A stretch of DNA of 64,000 nucleotides from Syntrophobacterales bacterium (GTDB lineage Bacteria; Desulfobacterota; Syntrophorhabdia; Syntrophorhabdales; Syntrophorhabdaceae): assembly GCA_031274925.1 (NCBI GenBank), contig JAISPL010000028.1:18392-82391 (forward strand), in the 5' to 3' direction. Below are positions 18,048 to 27,203 of this stretch, piece after piece. The translations under genes and the position numbers were made by a program. The notes under the pieces were generated by a model. It ran no database searches, had not been told where the DNA came from, and worked only from the letters and a program-made list of their open reading frames with translations. How positions within the stretch are numbered: position 1 is the stretch's first letter; every line of letters starts with the position of its first letter.

Positions 18048-19074
18048 CGAGAACTTTCTGTTTGTTCTTGGATTTCTGGACGCGGCCTATGATTGAAGCG
18101 TTTTCACCTGATCTGGAGAGGGCGTCGAGGATACGGCTCTCGCTATCCTTCCCTGCAATCAATACATAGCCGATTCCCATGTTGAAAGTGGAATACATCT
18201 CCTCAAAGGGTACGTTACCTAGGTCCATAATGTGGTTGAATATGGGGGGAACCTTTTCTTTGGAAAGGCAGATATGGACGGCAAGACCGTCGGGGATTAT
18301 CCTCTCAATGTTGCCAGGAAGACCGCCTCCGGTAATGTGAGCCATTCCATGAACCGTAAAATTTTCGAGGATACCAAGCATTGGCCTTACATAAATCCTC
18401 GTCGGTTTCAGTAACTCTTCCCCAAGTGTGCTTTCGATGCCATCAAGGTGATCCTTGACCGTCAACCGGCCTACTTCAAAAAGGACCTTTCTTGCCAGGG
18501 AAAACCCGTTACTATGCAGGCCGCTGGATGCAAGGCCGATTACAATGTCATCCTCGCGTATCTCTGAACCGTTGATGATGCCGTCTTTTTCCACAAACCC
18601 CATAGCAAATCCGGCAAGGTCATACTCTCCGTCCTTGTAAAAGGAAGGCATTTCGGCGGTTTCCCCGCCGATAAGCGCACACCCTGATGTTTCGCAGCCG
18701 CTGCAAACACCGGCAATGACATCTTTATAGACGGCATCTTCTATCCGCCCACATGCAAAATAGTCAAGGAAAAAGTATGGTTTTGCGCCCATCGTGAGGA
18801 CATCGTTTACACTCATGGCAACGAGGTCAATTCCCACTGTATCGTGTTTCCCGGCGTCGAAAGCGACTTTGAGCTTTGTCCCTACACCGTCCGTCGAGCT
18901 CACCAGAACAGGTTTGTCATACCCTGAAGGGACCTCCGTAAGGGCCGCAAAGCCCCCGATGGAATTCATGACGAAAGGATTGAAGGTACCCTGTATCCTG
19001 CTTCGTATGTCGCTAAGGAGATTGTCAGCTTTTTTTATGTCAACGCCTGCGTCCTTATAAGTGATACCGGGCAT
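18037..19074 (-). CDS. purM: Phosphoribosylformylglycinamidine cyclo-ligase PurM
   Basis: A 345-residue AIR synthetase of purine biosynthesis that closes FGAM to aminoimidazole ribotide using ATP. Typical blocks are TYKDAGVDI at the start, VSSTDGVGTKLKVA, GIDLVAMSVNDVL and LIGGETAEMPSFY. Length and composition are normal. It is not next to purN or other pur genes. Its 3' end overlaps the convergent glycosylase gene by 11 bases. Confidence 0.96.
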   Translation of the reverse strand: MPGITYKDAGVDIKKADNLLSDIRSRIQGTFNPFVMNSIGGFAALTEVPSGYDKPVLVSSTDGVGTKLKVAFDAGKHDTVGIDLVAMSVNDVLTMGAKPYFFLDYFACGRIEDAVYKDVIAGVCSGCETSGCALIGGETAEMPSFYKDGEYDLAGFAMGFVEKDGIINGSEIREDDIVIGLASSGLHSNGFSLARKVLFEVGRLTVKDHLDGIESTLGEELLKPTRIYVRPMLGILENFTVHGMAHITGGGLPGNIERIIPDGLAVHICLSKEKVPPIFNHIMDLGNVPFEEMYSTFNMGIGYVLIAGKDSESRILDALSRSGENASIIGRVQKSKNKQKVLVSY

Positions 19075-19218
19075 GGATGTAATCTAAAATGAATGAAGGT
19101 GGGATGTCAACGATTTATTCATCCCCAAGTCAAGGTGGAGAAGGGCCGCCTTCAAGGGATATGATGCGAAGACAGAGTAAGGTAGGGGCTTTGCGCCCCT
19201 CCTATTTATGCCGTGTTT

Positions 19219-19503
19219 TTATGTCATTTTCCCTATAAATTCCTCAATCGTAATGGCAGGGAGCGTCATAATTTCTACGGTACCCCTGGAGCCGAACTCA
19301 ATAGAAACTTTTGCGATGGCTTCGTTGTTCGGAGCTTCCAGAATATTAAGGAAGTCGTAAGGGCCGAGAAGTGCATATTGAGCCAGGACTTTTGCACCCA
19401 TCTTCTCCATCTCCACATCAACTTCTTCTATGCGTTCCGGGTGTTTCTTGATCGTCTTTCTGCCCTCGTGAGTCAGTTTGCTTAGCATTATGTATATTGG
19501 CAT
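19219..19503 (-). CDS. GYD-domain protein
   Basis: A 94-residue small ferredoxin-fold-like protein of the GYD domain family (MPIYIMLSKLTHEG start; LLGPYDFLNILEAP, where GPYD replaces the namesake GYD). The start at 19503 has AGGAGG seven or eight bases upstream; the open frame beyond it is not part of the protein. Function of the family is unknown, probably ligand binding or regulation. It stands alone between purM and the por cluster. Confidence 0.87.
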   Translation of the reverse strand: MPIYIMLSKLTHEGRKTIKKHPERIEEVDVEMEKMGAKVLAQYALLGPYDFLNILEAPNNEAIAKVSIEFGSRGTVEIMTLPAITIEEFIGKMT

Positions 19504-19640
19504 CTGGTGACCTCCTATCGTTGATCTTAGTCTAATTGTATTACAGTTGGCGAAGTTGTCAATATTTATTTTTGGTGTACGCCAAAAAATCCATGAAACA
19601 AATCCAAGCAAGATCAAGGGAATTATCCGCAAAACAATTT

Positions 19641-19739
19641 AATCTCTACGGGTCTAATTCCCAGCCCCTTAGGACGCGCTTCCTAATAGTCAGTCGTAAA
19701 CCACGGGATACCCCGCCGTTTGCGGCGGGGAGGTTCATT
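19641..19739 (+). repeat. REP-like palindromic repeat, copy 1
   Basis: A ~99-base element beginning AATCTCTACGGGTCTAATTC and ending GGTTCATT. It contains a strong hairpin (CCCCGCCG, loop TTTG, CGGCGGGG). A second copy in the same orientation lies at 40681-40775, both outside genes. The form resembles REP elements mobilised by RAYT (Y1-type) transposases, but no such transposase is in the window. Confidence 0.8.
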
Positions 19740-19978
19740 GAAACGCGTTGGCGTGTATAAGGTGCGGATTTTGTTTGTAGAAGATTTCAACGAGCTTGTC
19801 AAATTACTATTTATTTTGGGACTCAAATTATTTATACTACGGAACAATTAATGGCGAAGTAAAGTGTTTGCCAGAAAGAGGTTGAATTCAATATTTCACA
19901 TGGTACGGATTTGATAGTATATGGAAAGATTTAATATATATATTTTGTGCTACGAAATTCTATTCAGGGAGACATCGC
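19740..19978. other. A/T-rich leader region of the por cluster
   Basis: About 240 bases, strongly A/T-rich, between the REP-like element and the first por gene; with 19504-19640 it makes a 475-base gene-free stretch. It probably contains the por promoter, but I cannot single out boxes with confidence. Confidence 0.4.
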
Positions 19979-20272
19979 ATGGCGAAACCGATGGACAAAT
20001 ATAAATGGCATGAACTGAACGTAGGTTGTGTCATAGAAGAAGTAGGCAACGCATCCGAGTACAAGACCGGAGACTGGCGGTCCCAGAAGCCTGTCTGGAG
20101 CGATTCAAAATGTATAAAGTGCGGTGTTTGCTGGCTGTTCTGTCCTGATGCGGCCATATATCGGACAGAGGACGAGCTTTATAGGACGAATCTCAACTAT
20201 TGCAAAGGTTGTGGCATTTGTGCCCGGGAATGCAAGCCGGCGGCGATCACGATGGTGGAGGATGAGAGATGA
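19979..20272 (+). CDS. 2-oxoacid:ferredoxin oxidoreductase, delta (ferredoxin) subunit
   Basis: A 97-residue subunit with two [4Fe-4S] motifs: CIKCGVCWLFCPDA near 44-57 and CKGCGICARECKP near 74-86. The N-terminal region, ending in TGDWRSQKPVW, is typical of PorD/VorD. It shuttles electrons from the TPP subunit to ferredoxin. AGGGAG lies before the ATG. It overlaps the alpha gene by 4 bases, giving the order delta-alpha-beta; the gamma subunit usual in four-subunit enzymes is not present. Confidence 0.92.
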   Translation: MAKPMDKYKWHELNVGCVIEEVGNASEYKTGDWRSQKPVWSDSKCIKCGVCWLFCPDAAIYRTEDELYRTNLNYCKGCGICARECKPAAITMVEDER

Positions 20273-21450
20273 AAGCCATAAAGGGTGTTGAAGTATCTAT
20301 CGCGGCATCAGTGGCGGCAAAACTGGCGAAGGTTGAGGTGATTGCCGCATATCCGATTACGCCCCAGACTCACATTGTCGAGCATCTTGCCGATCTGGTT
20401 GCAGATGGTGAGCTTGACGCGGTTTACATAAATGTGGAGTCGGAACACTCGGCCATGTCAGCGTGCTGTGGTTCTTCCGCTGCGGGTGCTCGGACTTTCA
20501 CATCAACAAGTGCCCAGGGAATGGAACTTATGCACGAAATCCTCTTCATTGCATCGGGCATGAGACTGCCCATAGTGATGGCGTCAGTCAACCGGGCCCT
20601 ATCGGCTCCTCTTTCTATCTGGGGTGACCACTCCGATGTGATGGCGGCGAGAGATACCGGGTGGATCATGCTTTTTTGCGAAAACGGTCAGGAAGTAGTT
20701 GATGCTATTATTATGGCCTTCAAGATAGCCGAAGACAAGCGGGTGTTCCTTCCCCTGATGGTCAACCTGGATGGATTTTCTTTGAGCCATGTTATAGAAC
20801 CCATTGATTTTCCCTCACAGGAAGAGGTCGACGCCTTTTTACCCCCCTATGATCCTATTTACACGCTACATCCTGATAAGCCCGTGACAATGGGAGCCTA
20901 TGCCATGCCGGAGCTTTATACGGAGGCCAAATACGCCCAGGAGATGGCCATAAGGAATTCTAAGGTGGTGGTCAAAGAGGTGATGGAGGAATACGGCAAG
21001 AAGTTTGGCAGGCATTACAACATCGTGGAGACATATAATATTGACAAGGCCGATGTGATCTTTGTAGCTCTAGGTTCAGTGGGTGAGAACATCAAAACAG
21101 CCATAGACTCTCTGAAAGACCAGGGGAAAGAAGCCGGTCTTGTCCAATTGAGACTGTTTAGGCCTTTTCCCGCGGAAGAGATCCTCGCAGCTGTCAAAGG
21201 AGTGAAGAATATCGCAGTAATTGAGCGGGTCATGCCGGCAGGTGCGCCGAACGGTCCGTTGTTTCAGGAGATATCTACTGTTGTTCACATGAGCGGAGCA
21301 GAGGTAAGCATGACGAATTATATAGTCGGCCTCGGGGGAAGAGATGTGCTTCCCGAGGACTTTGAGGACATCTATAACGACATTGTCAGCGGAAAAAACT
21401 CCGAGCTTCAGGACGAGAAGAATTTTACGGTTATAGGAGTAAGGGCATGA
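20269..21450 (+). CDS. 2-oxoacid:ferredoxin oxidoreductase, alpha subunit
   Basis: A 393-residue alpha subunit of the pyruvate/2-ketoisovalerate:ferredoxin oxidoreductase family. The YPITPQTHIVEHLA segment and the conserved Glu in NVESEHSAMSA belong to the pyrimidine-side domain I, while VALGSVGENIKTAI marks domain II. With the beta subunit it decarboxylates a 2-oxoacid to an acyl-CoA. Sequence alone does not separate pyruvate from branched-chain substrates. It overlaps both neighbours by 4 bases. Confidence 0.93.
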   Translation: MKAIKGVEVSIAASVAAKLAKVEVIAAYPITPQTHIVEHLADLVADGELDAVYINVESEHSAMSACCGSSAAGARTFTSTSAQGMELMHEILFIASGMRLPIVMASVNRALSAPLSIWGDHSDVMAARDTGWIMLFCENGQEVVDAIIMAFKIAEDKRVFLPLMVNLDGFSLSHVIEPIDFPSQEEVDAFLPPYDPIYTLHPDKPVTMGAYAMPELYTEAKYAQEMAIRNSKVVVKEVMEEYGKKFGRHYNIVETYNIDKADVIFVALGSVGENIKTAIDSLKDQGKEAGLVQLRLFRPFPAEEILAAVKGVKNIAVIERVMPAGAPNGPLFQEISTVVHMSGAEVSMTNYIVGLGGRDVLPEDFEDIYNDIVSGKNSELQDEKNFTVIGVRA

Positions 21451-22373
21451 GATTAAAAAGTCTTCAACTGTACACGGATAACCCCGAAGAGGAGTTTGCG
21501 GTAAGCGGACACAGGGCATGTCAGGGATGTGCTGAAATCCTTGCATTGAGACTGGCTCTTAAGATTTTCGGAAAAGATACGATACTTTGCATGGCAACAG
21601 GGTGTATGGAGATTATTTCTACGCCGTTGCCCACCACTTCCTGGAAATTACCTTGGATACACGTTGCCTTTGAAAACGCCGCGTCCGTAGCGGCAGGCGT
21701 GGAAGCAGGAGTCAAAATATTGATGGACAAAGGCAAGATCGCACGTAAAGATATTCATGTCGTGGCAATCGCAGGTGATGGCGGAACGAGCGATATTGGA
21801 TTTCAGGCTTTGTCTGGGGCTATGGAGCGGGGGCACAAATTTACCTATATTTGTGTAGACAATGAAGCGTATATGAACACTGGGATTCAACGTTCGTCCT
21901 CTACCCCTTATGGAGCTATGACCACGACGAGCCCTCCAGGCAAGAAAGGTATAGGGCAGAGCACATGGAAGAAGAATATGCCCGAAATCATAGCCGCTCA
22001 CAACGTTCCTTACGTGGCCACAGCGTGCCCGTCTTATCCTTTTGACCTTTTTGCAAAGGTGAAGAAGGCAAGGTTAACACAGGGCCCTTCGTATTTGCAT
22101 ATTCTTTCGGTCTGCCCTACCGGCTGGAGAATACCTTCAAGTGAGGCTGTGGCATACGGAAGACTTGCCGTGAGGACGGGGATGTTTCCTCTGTATGAGA
22201 TCGAAGATGGAAGATGGAGAGTCACATACAGCCCTGAACCTTTGAGGCCTGTCAAGGATTATCTGAAAGGACAGGGCAGGTACAGGCACCTTTCGGAGGA
22301 ATCGGTTGCAATTATCCAAGAGCGGATTACATCAGAATGGGAGCTGCTCAAATACCAGTGCACCATTAAATAA
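21447..22373 (+). CDS. 2-oxoacid:ferredoxin oxidoreductase, beta subunit (copy 1)
   Basis: A 308-residue TPP-binding subunit. GHRACQGCAE near 24-33 supplies two Cys of a [4Fe-4S] cluster, with a further Cys in MATGCMEI. The TPP/Mg site is GDGGTSDIG followed by VDNEAYMNTG near 140-150. It is the end of the delta-alpha-beta transcription unit. A close paralogue lies 600 bases downstream at 22971-23903. Confidence 0.94.
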   Translation: MRLKSLQLYTDNPEEEFAVSGHRACQGCAEILALRLALKIFGKDTILCMATGCMEIISTPLPTTSWKLPWIHVAFENAASVAAGVEAGVKILMDKGKIARKDIHVVAIAGDGGTSDIGFQALSGAMERGHKFTYICVDNEAYMNTGIQRSSSTPYGAMTTTSPPGKKGIGQSTWKKNMPEIIAAHNVPYVATACPSYPFDLFAKVKKARLTQGPSYLHILSVCPTGWRIPSSEAVAYGRLAVRTGMFPLYEIEDGRWRVTYSPEPLRPVKDYLKGQGRYRHLSEESVAIIQERITSEWELLKYQCTIK

Positions 22374-22970
22374 AGGTAATAGGCATTCTTAACCTCATAG
22401 TGCCCCGCTTTTCTGAAACGAGAAGATGCGGTGGCACCACAGAACCCCACCGATTTTACGACTGGGAGGGCTTCAGTGTTGAAGTGTATTACTGGCTCGC
22501 TGTACTGTAGTCCACGACGTCGTATTTCGTAATAATTTTCATGGCAATCGCATAAGTAGCAATACGTTGAAGCTGGACGATGATGGGCGGGTTCCGTCTG
22601 TTTGGTTTTAAGAGAACTGTCGTGGATTCCCGTTTTTTCGGGGTTGCTGAAATTCTATCAGACCCAACGGATAAAAAAATTCGGAAGATCGGCGTCCGGT
22701 GAGAGTCTTGAGTTTCAACCAAGGTACGATTATTACGTAATTCATATGTGAGCGTAATAGTAAAAGTGAAAAAATATTCCTTGTATACAATTAAGAGTAT
22801 TGGCTTTTTTTGTCTGATGGAGTAGACTAAATAATGTTATATTGTCGGTTGTCGAAACTCCTACGGATCGGCGCGGAAAGATGGTCGTTTGCGAACTGGA
22901 AGATTGTGTGCAATATCGCGAAGGAATGTCGGGAATAGCAGTGACGAGAATTTAACGCGGGAGGAGGTCC
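22374..22970. other. Intergenic stretch between the two beta-subunit genes
   Basis: About 600 bases. An imperfect hairpin near 22398-22438 (GTGCCCCGC facing GCGGTGGCAC) may end the first unit. No gene is supported; short minus-strand frames exist without ribosome sites. The region probably holds the promoter of the second unit. Confidence 0.45.
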
Positions 22971-23903
22971 ATGATAATCCCCGAGATTGATATATATGCG
23001 GCAAATATAATTCCAAGGGAGGAATTTGCTGTTCCTGGTCACAGGGCATGTCAGGGTTGTGCTGAAATTCTTGCTCTAAGAATGGCCCTCAAAGTGTTTG
23101 GTAAGAACACGATCGTGGCAATGGCAACGGGATGTATGGAGATAATCTCCACGCCTTTGCCGTTCACGGATTGGAAACTTCCGTGGATACATGTGGCGTT
23201 CGAAAATGCGGCCGCAGTGGCTTCAGGTATTGAGGCTGGCCTTACGATTTTGGCAAAGAAGGAAAAGATCTCGCGAAAACATATACAGATAGTGGCAATA
23301 GGAGGCGACGGTGGTACGAGCGATATCGGTATTCAGGCCCTTTCCGGAGCCTTGGAAAGAGGGACTAATTTTACCTATATCTGTGTTGATAATGAAGCTT
23401 ATATGAATACGGGCATACAAAGGTCGTCATCCACGCCTTTTGGCGCTACAACGACGACAAGCCCTGCGGGCAAAAGAAGTATCGGGCAGGCCACATGGAA
23501 AAAGAATATGCCCAAGATTGCCGCCGCCCATAACATCCCGTATGTGGCTACCGCATGTCCTTCTTATCCTTTTGACCTTTTCGAGAAAGTGAAGAAGGCG
23601 AAGATGGCAGAGGGGCCGTCGTATCTTCATATCCTTTCCGTCTGCCCCACGGGATGGCTAATACCTTCTGATCTTGCGATACGGTACGGAAGACTGGCGG
23701 TTGAGACAGGGATCTTCCCACTCTATGAGATTGAAAAAGGCCGTTACAGGCTCTCGTACAACCAAGAACCGTTGAAGCATGTAGTGGACTACATGAACGG
23801 CCAGGGCCGATACAAACATCTTACTGTCGAAGATGTGTCGGGTATTCAGAAAAGGGTTACGGAAGACTGGGAAAGACTTAAGTTCATGTGCGGACTAAAA
23901 TGA
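22971..23903 (+). CDS. 2-oxoacid:ferredoxin oxidoreductase, beta subunit (copy 2)
   Basis: A 310-residue paralogue of the beta subunit at 21447-22373. The two are near-identical over long blocks (RACQGCAEILALR, ATGCMEIISTPLP, WKLPWIHVAFENAA, VDNEAYMNTGIQRSSSTP) and diverge mainly at the termini. TPP and cluster Cys motifs are intact, so it should be active. It has no alpha or delta gene of its own but leads a unit with NuoE-, NuoF- and NuoG-like genes. It may pair with the upstream alpha subunit or be a substrate variant. GGGAGGAGG precedes the ATG. Confidence 0.92.
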   Translation: MIIPEIDIYAANIIPREEFAVPGHRACQGCAEILALRMALKVFGKNTIVAMATGCMEIISTPLPFTDWKLPWIHVAFENAAAVASGIEAGLTILAKKEKISRKHIQIVAIGGDGGTSDIGIQALSGALERGTNFTYICVDNEAYMNTGIQRSSSTPFGATTTTSPAGKRSIGQATWKKNMPKIAAAHNIPYVATACPSYPFDLFEKVKKAKMAEGPSYLHILSVCPTGWLIPSDLAIRYGRLAVETGIFPLYEIEKGRYRLSYNQEPLKHVVDYMNGQGRYKHLTVEDVSGIQKRVTEDWERLKFMCGLK

Positions 23904-23932
23904 CCTATAATCCATAATCAGGCGAGGGTTTT

Positions 23933-24406
23933 ATGGAGGCAGATGAAGGGAAACTTAGTGTAATAATTGACAAGTATGATGGCGACAGATCGTATCTGCT
24001 TGCCATGCTTCAGGATATCCAAAGGGAATACAGGTATGTGCCTGAAGAAGCTGTGAGATACCTTTGCGGGCAACTGCGTATCCCTCTTGCAAAAGCGTAT
24101 GAAGTTGTCACATTTTACAAGACCTTATCGCTGAAACCGAGAGGCAGGCATACGATACATGTCTGTCTCGGTACTGCGTGCCATCTGAGAGGAGGCCCCG
24201 GGATTCTGGAGACTTTTGAACGGGAATTGAACGTACAAACGGGTGATACTACGGAAAACGGACTTTTTACATTAGAGACCGTCAATTGCCTTGGCGCATG
24301 TGCGCTCGCACCCCTTGTGAGGGTAGAAGAGAAGGACTTCGGCAAGACAACCCCGGCGAATGCGAAGAAAATAATCCGTGAATTTCATGATGGAGAAGAA
24401 CTATGA
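23933..24406 (+). CDS. NuoE-like [2Fe-2S] thioredoxin-fold subunit
   Basis: A 157-residue protein of the NuoE/HndA/HydC family. The [2Fe-2S] ligands are in CLGTACHLRGG (near 81-91) and CLGACALAP (near 122-130), a standard C-x4-C...C-x3-C set. It works with the next gene as a diaphorase module transferring electrons between NAD(P)H and Fe-S partners. It starts 29 bases after the beta-subunit gene and overlaps the NuoF-like gene by 4 bases, so the unit is co-transcribed. Confidence 0.94.
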   Translation: MEADEGKLSVIIDKYDGDRSYLLAMLQDIQREYRYVPEEAVRYLCGQLRIPLAKAYEVVTFYKTLSLKPRGRHTIHVCLGTACHLRGGPGILETFERELNVQTGDTTENGLFTLETVNCLGACALAPLVRVEEKDFGKTTPANAKKIIREFHDGEEL

Positions 24407-26259
24407 TGGCCTCTCGTGAGCGCCTCTATGCCATAGGAGCAGATTATAGGAAAGCAATCTCGGGCTATGACAAAATAGTAAAGATCTGTTGCGGAACCGG
24501 TTGCATTTCCTCGGGAGCCCTCACCGTATATGATGAACTGCAGAGAGTGCTGTCAAAAAGAGGCCTTTCGTCAAAACAAATACTTGTCAAAAAAACAGGA
24601 TGCCACGGACTTTGCGAGAGAGGACCGATTGTGGTTTTCGGTGATGATGAGATACTGTACCAGAACGTGGGGAAAAGAAATATCGAGAGGGACATCGCCG
24701 CTCTGCTAGCCACAATCAATGAAGATAAAATCGAGGATGAGTTGCTTTACAAAGGTGATGACAAAACAAAGAGGTACATGTCGTCCTTTGACATCCCGTT
24801 CTATTCCGGTCAGACAAGAATTGTCCTGAGTCTTAATGGGGTAATTGATCCAGAAAACATTGAAGAGTATGTGGGATATGGCGGCTACAAGTCGCTTCAT
24901 AAAGCGCTTCAGATGAATCCCATGGAGATTGTGGACTTGATTGAAAAATCAGGTTTGCGGGGAAGAGGAGGAGGCGGTTTTTTGACAGGCTTTAAATGGC
25001 GTTCCTGCAGGCAGGCTCAGGGATTGCCCAAATACGTGGTTGCCAATGGTGATGAGGGTGATCCTGGGGCTTTTATGGATAGGTCTCTCATGGAAGGAAA
25101 TCCCCATGGAATCCTTGAAGGGATGATCATAGGCGGTTTCGCGATAGGCTCCAACCATGGCTTCATCTATGTGAGGGATGAATATCCTCTCGCAGTCTAC
25201 AGGTTGTCAAAAGCAATTGATGAGGCGAGGCACCACGGTTTTTTGGGAAGAAGTATTATGAATTCTGGATTTGATTTCGATATCAGCATATTCAGAGGCG
25301 GCGGAGCGTTTGTCTGCGGCGAATCGACGGCCCTTATATCTTCGATTGAAGGGAAATCAGGGGAACCGCGTGCAAAATATATCCATACGACCGAGAAAGG
25401 GCTGTGGGGTAAACCGACAAACATCAACAACGTGGAAACATGGTCGAATGTACCTTACATAATTGATAGAGGATGGGAATGGTTTCAATCCATAGGCTCT
25501 GATAGAAGCAAGGGAACAAAAGTGTTCTCCCTCGTGGGCAAGGTGAAAAATACCGGCCTCATAGAAGTTCCCATGGGGGTAAGTCTCCGAGAGATCATTT
25601 TTAATCTGGGAGGGGGGATACAAGGGGACAAGAAGTTCAAGGCTGTCCAGACAGGGGGACCGTCCGGAGGGTGCATCCCCGAGGAATTTCTCGAAATACC
25701 GGTGGACTTTGATTCGCTTACGAAACTGGGTTCCATGATGGGGTCCGGTGGAATGATCGTCATGGATGAGAGGAATTGTATGGTAGATGTGGCTCGCTAC
25801 TTTCTGAAATTCCTTATTGAGGAGTCATGCGGGAAATGTACGCCTTGCCGGGAGGGGGTCAGAAGGATGCATGAAATTGTGGACCGTATCTGTCGCGGTG
25901 ATGGTTCTATGGGTGATATTGAGCACCTTGAAGAGCTGGGAAAGGCGATTCAGCTCAGCTCTCTATGTGGTCTTGGGCAGAGCGCTCCTAATCCTGTCCT
26001 TTCCACCATCAAATTTTTCCGAGAGGAATACAGGACCCACGTACAGGAAAAGAAATGTCCGGCCGGTGTATGTAAGAATCTCATAACCGTGAGTATTCTC
26101 CCTGAAAGATGTACGGGTTGTATGAGATGTGCAGTCGAATGTCCTGTGGATTGTATTTCCAGCGAAAAAAAAGAGATACACGGTATTGATCAGTCACTAT
26201 GTACAAAATGCGGCACCTGTTTTGATGTGTGCCGTTTTGGTGCTGTAAAAATTTCATAA
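24403..26259 (+). CDS. NuoF-like NAD(P)H-binding flavoprotein (HndC/HydB type)
   Basis: A 618-residue electron-transfer subunit. Residues 1-~110 form a [2Fe-2S] thioredoxin-like domain (CCGTGC, CHGLCERGP). The NuoF core follows: GLRGRGGGGFLTGFKW for NAD, ANGDEGDPGAFMDR for FMN, and SCGKCTPCREG for a [4Fe-4S] cluster near 470-485. The C-terminal ~60 residues are a 2[4Fe-4S] ferredoxin (CTGCMRCAVECPVD and CTKCGTCFDVCRF). This is the layout of bifurcating hydrogenase or NADH-dependent modules rather than of complex I NuoF. Bifurcation or simple ferredoxin:NAD transfer cannot be told apart from sequence. Confidence 0.94.
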   Translation: MMASRERLYAIGADYRKAISGYDKIVKICCGTGCISSGALTVYDELQRVLSKRGLSSKQILVKKTGCHGLCERGPIVVFGDDEILYQNVGKRNIERDIAALLATINEDKIEDELLYKGDDKTKRYMSSFDIPFYSGQTRIVLSLNGVIDPENIEEYVGYGGYKSLHKALQMNPMEIVDLIEKSGLRGRGGGGFLTGFKWRSCRQAQGLPKYVVANGDEGDPGAFMDRSLMEGNPHGILEGMIIGGFAIGSNHGFIYVRDEYPLAVYRLSKAIDEARHHGFLGRSIMNSGFDFDISIFRGGGAFVCGESTALISSIEGKSGEPRAKYIHTTEKGLWGKPTNINNVETWSNVPYIIDRGWEWFQSIGSDRSKGTKVFSLVGKVKNTGLIEVPMGVSLREIIFNLGGGIQGDKKFKAVQTGGPSGGCIPEEFLEIPVDFDSLTKLGSMMGSGGMIVMDERNCMVDVARYFLKFLIEESCGKCTPCREGVRRMHEIVDRICRGDGSMGDIEHLEELGKAIQLSSLCGLGQSAPNPVLSTIKFFREEYRTHVQEKKCPAGVCKNLITVSILPERCTGCMRCAVECPVDCISSEKKEIHGIDQSLCTKCGTCFDVCRFGAVKIS

Positions 26260-26269
26260 GGGTGGTCCA

Positions 26270-26980
26270 GTGATTGAATTTAAAATAAACGGCCGTCATA
26301 CAAGGGCAAACGATGGAGAGACTATCCTTGACGTGGCGCGGCGGGAAGGTTTTGTTATTCCGACCTTATGCCACCATGAGATCCTTGGCTCAGACGGTAG
26401 GTGCAGGCTTTGCATGGTTGAAGTAAAAAAGAGGAAACGGAAGAGAATTATCGCTTCGTGCCTCTATATGGCTGAAAGCGGTATTGAAGTGTCGACGGAG
26501 ACGCCTGAGATTCAACTCATACGACGAACCGTGCTTGAACTTTTTCTCGCTAGGAACCCCGCATCGGAGGTGATCCGCTATTTCGCGCGGGAATACGGAG
26601 TAATCGATACGCGGTATACGAGGGACAATGATAAAGGGAAATGTATATTGTGCAATTCCTGTGTGAAAACGTGTGAAACAGTGGTGGGAGTAACCGCGAT
26701 CAGTCTCAGTGGAAAGGGACCGCATAAAAAAGTGACGACACCTTTTGATGGGCCGTCCAATGTATGCATCGGATGCGGGGCATGCATGGCCGTGTGTCCC
26801 ACGGGCCATATCTATATGGAGGACCGAAACGGAATAAGGACAATATGGAACAGACGGTTTGAACTGACCAAGTGCCCGAGATGCGGAAGATATCATGCGC
26901 CACTGGCGCAACTGGAGTTTATTGCGCAAAAATCCGGGACGGCTCTGGATCGTCTCACGGTTTGTCAGGACTGCAGGTAG
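26270..26980 (+). CDS. NuoG/HoxU-like Fe-S subunit
   Basis: A 236-residue protein. An N-terminal plant-type [2Fe-2S] domain has Cys in TLCHHEILGSDGRCRLCMVEV and IASCLY. The NuoG-type His-Cys region follows, then two [4Fe-4S] motifs: CILCNSCVKTCE near 125-136 and CIGCGACMAVCPTG near 164-177. Four more Cys (CPRCGR and CQDCR) lie near the C-terminus. It lacks the molybdopterin-like domain of full NuoG, as in HoxU and hydrogenase small modules. The start is GTG, 10 bases after the NuoF-like gene. It would link the diaphorase to the adjacent 2-oxoacid oxidoreductase; the linkage is inference. Confidence 0.9.
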   Translation: MIEFKINGRHTRANDGETILDVARREGFVIPTLCHHEILGSDGRCRLCMVEVKKRKRKRIIASCLYMAESGIEVSTETPEIQLIRRTVLELFLARNPASEVIRYFAREYGVIDTRYTRDNDKGKCILCNSCVKTCETVVGVTAISLSGKGPHKKVTTPFDGPSNVCIGCGACMAVCPTGHIYMEDRNGIRTIWNRRFELTKCPRCGRYHAPLAQLEFIAQKSGTALDRLTVCQDCR

Positions 26981-27203
26981 GTGTCGGGTTTTTATTGAAA
27001 AGGTTTTTTATGAGGGGTAAAATATATTTCGGAATAGATGATGAACATCACGGACTGGTCATATAGCTTTGTAATTATATATATTGTGTGTGGCGCATTC
27101 TTTCAGCGCGAATGTCAATTTAAGACAATAGACGGTTGGCAGTTGATGAAGGACGGAACAAACACGCGAGTGACTGCCGTCTGCCGTAAAACGGAGGGAC
27201 ATT

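Noticed and set aside
25470..25500. Short TTTCAATCC match to type I-C repeat ends
   Set aside because: It lies inside the NuoF-like coding region as a single occurrence.
26998..27064. 18-codon leader-like frame before the rodZ-like gene
   Set aside because: No regulatory codon pattern or attenuator hairpin accompanies it.
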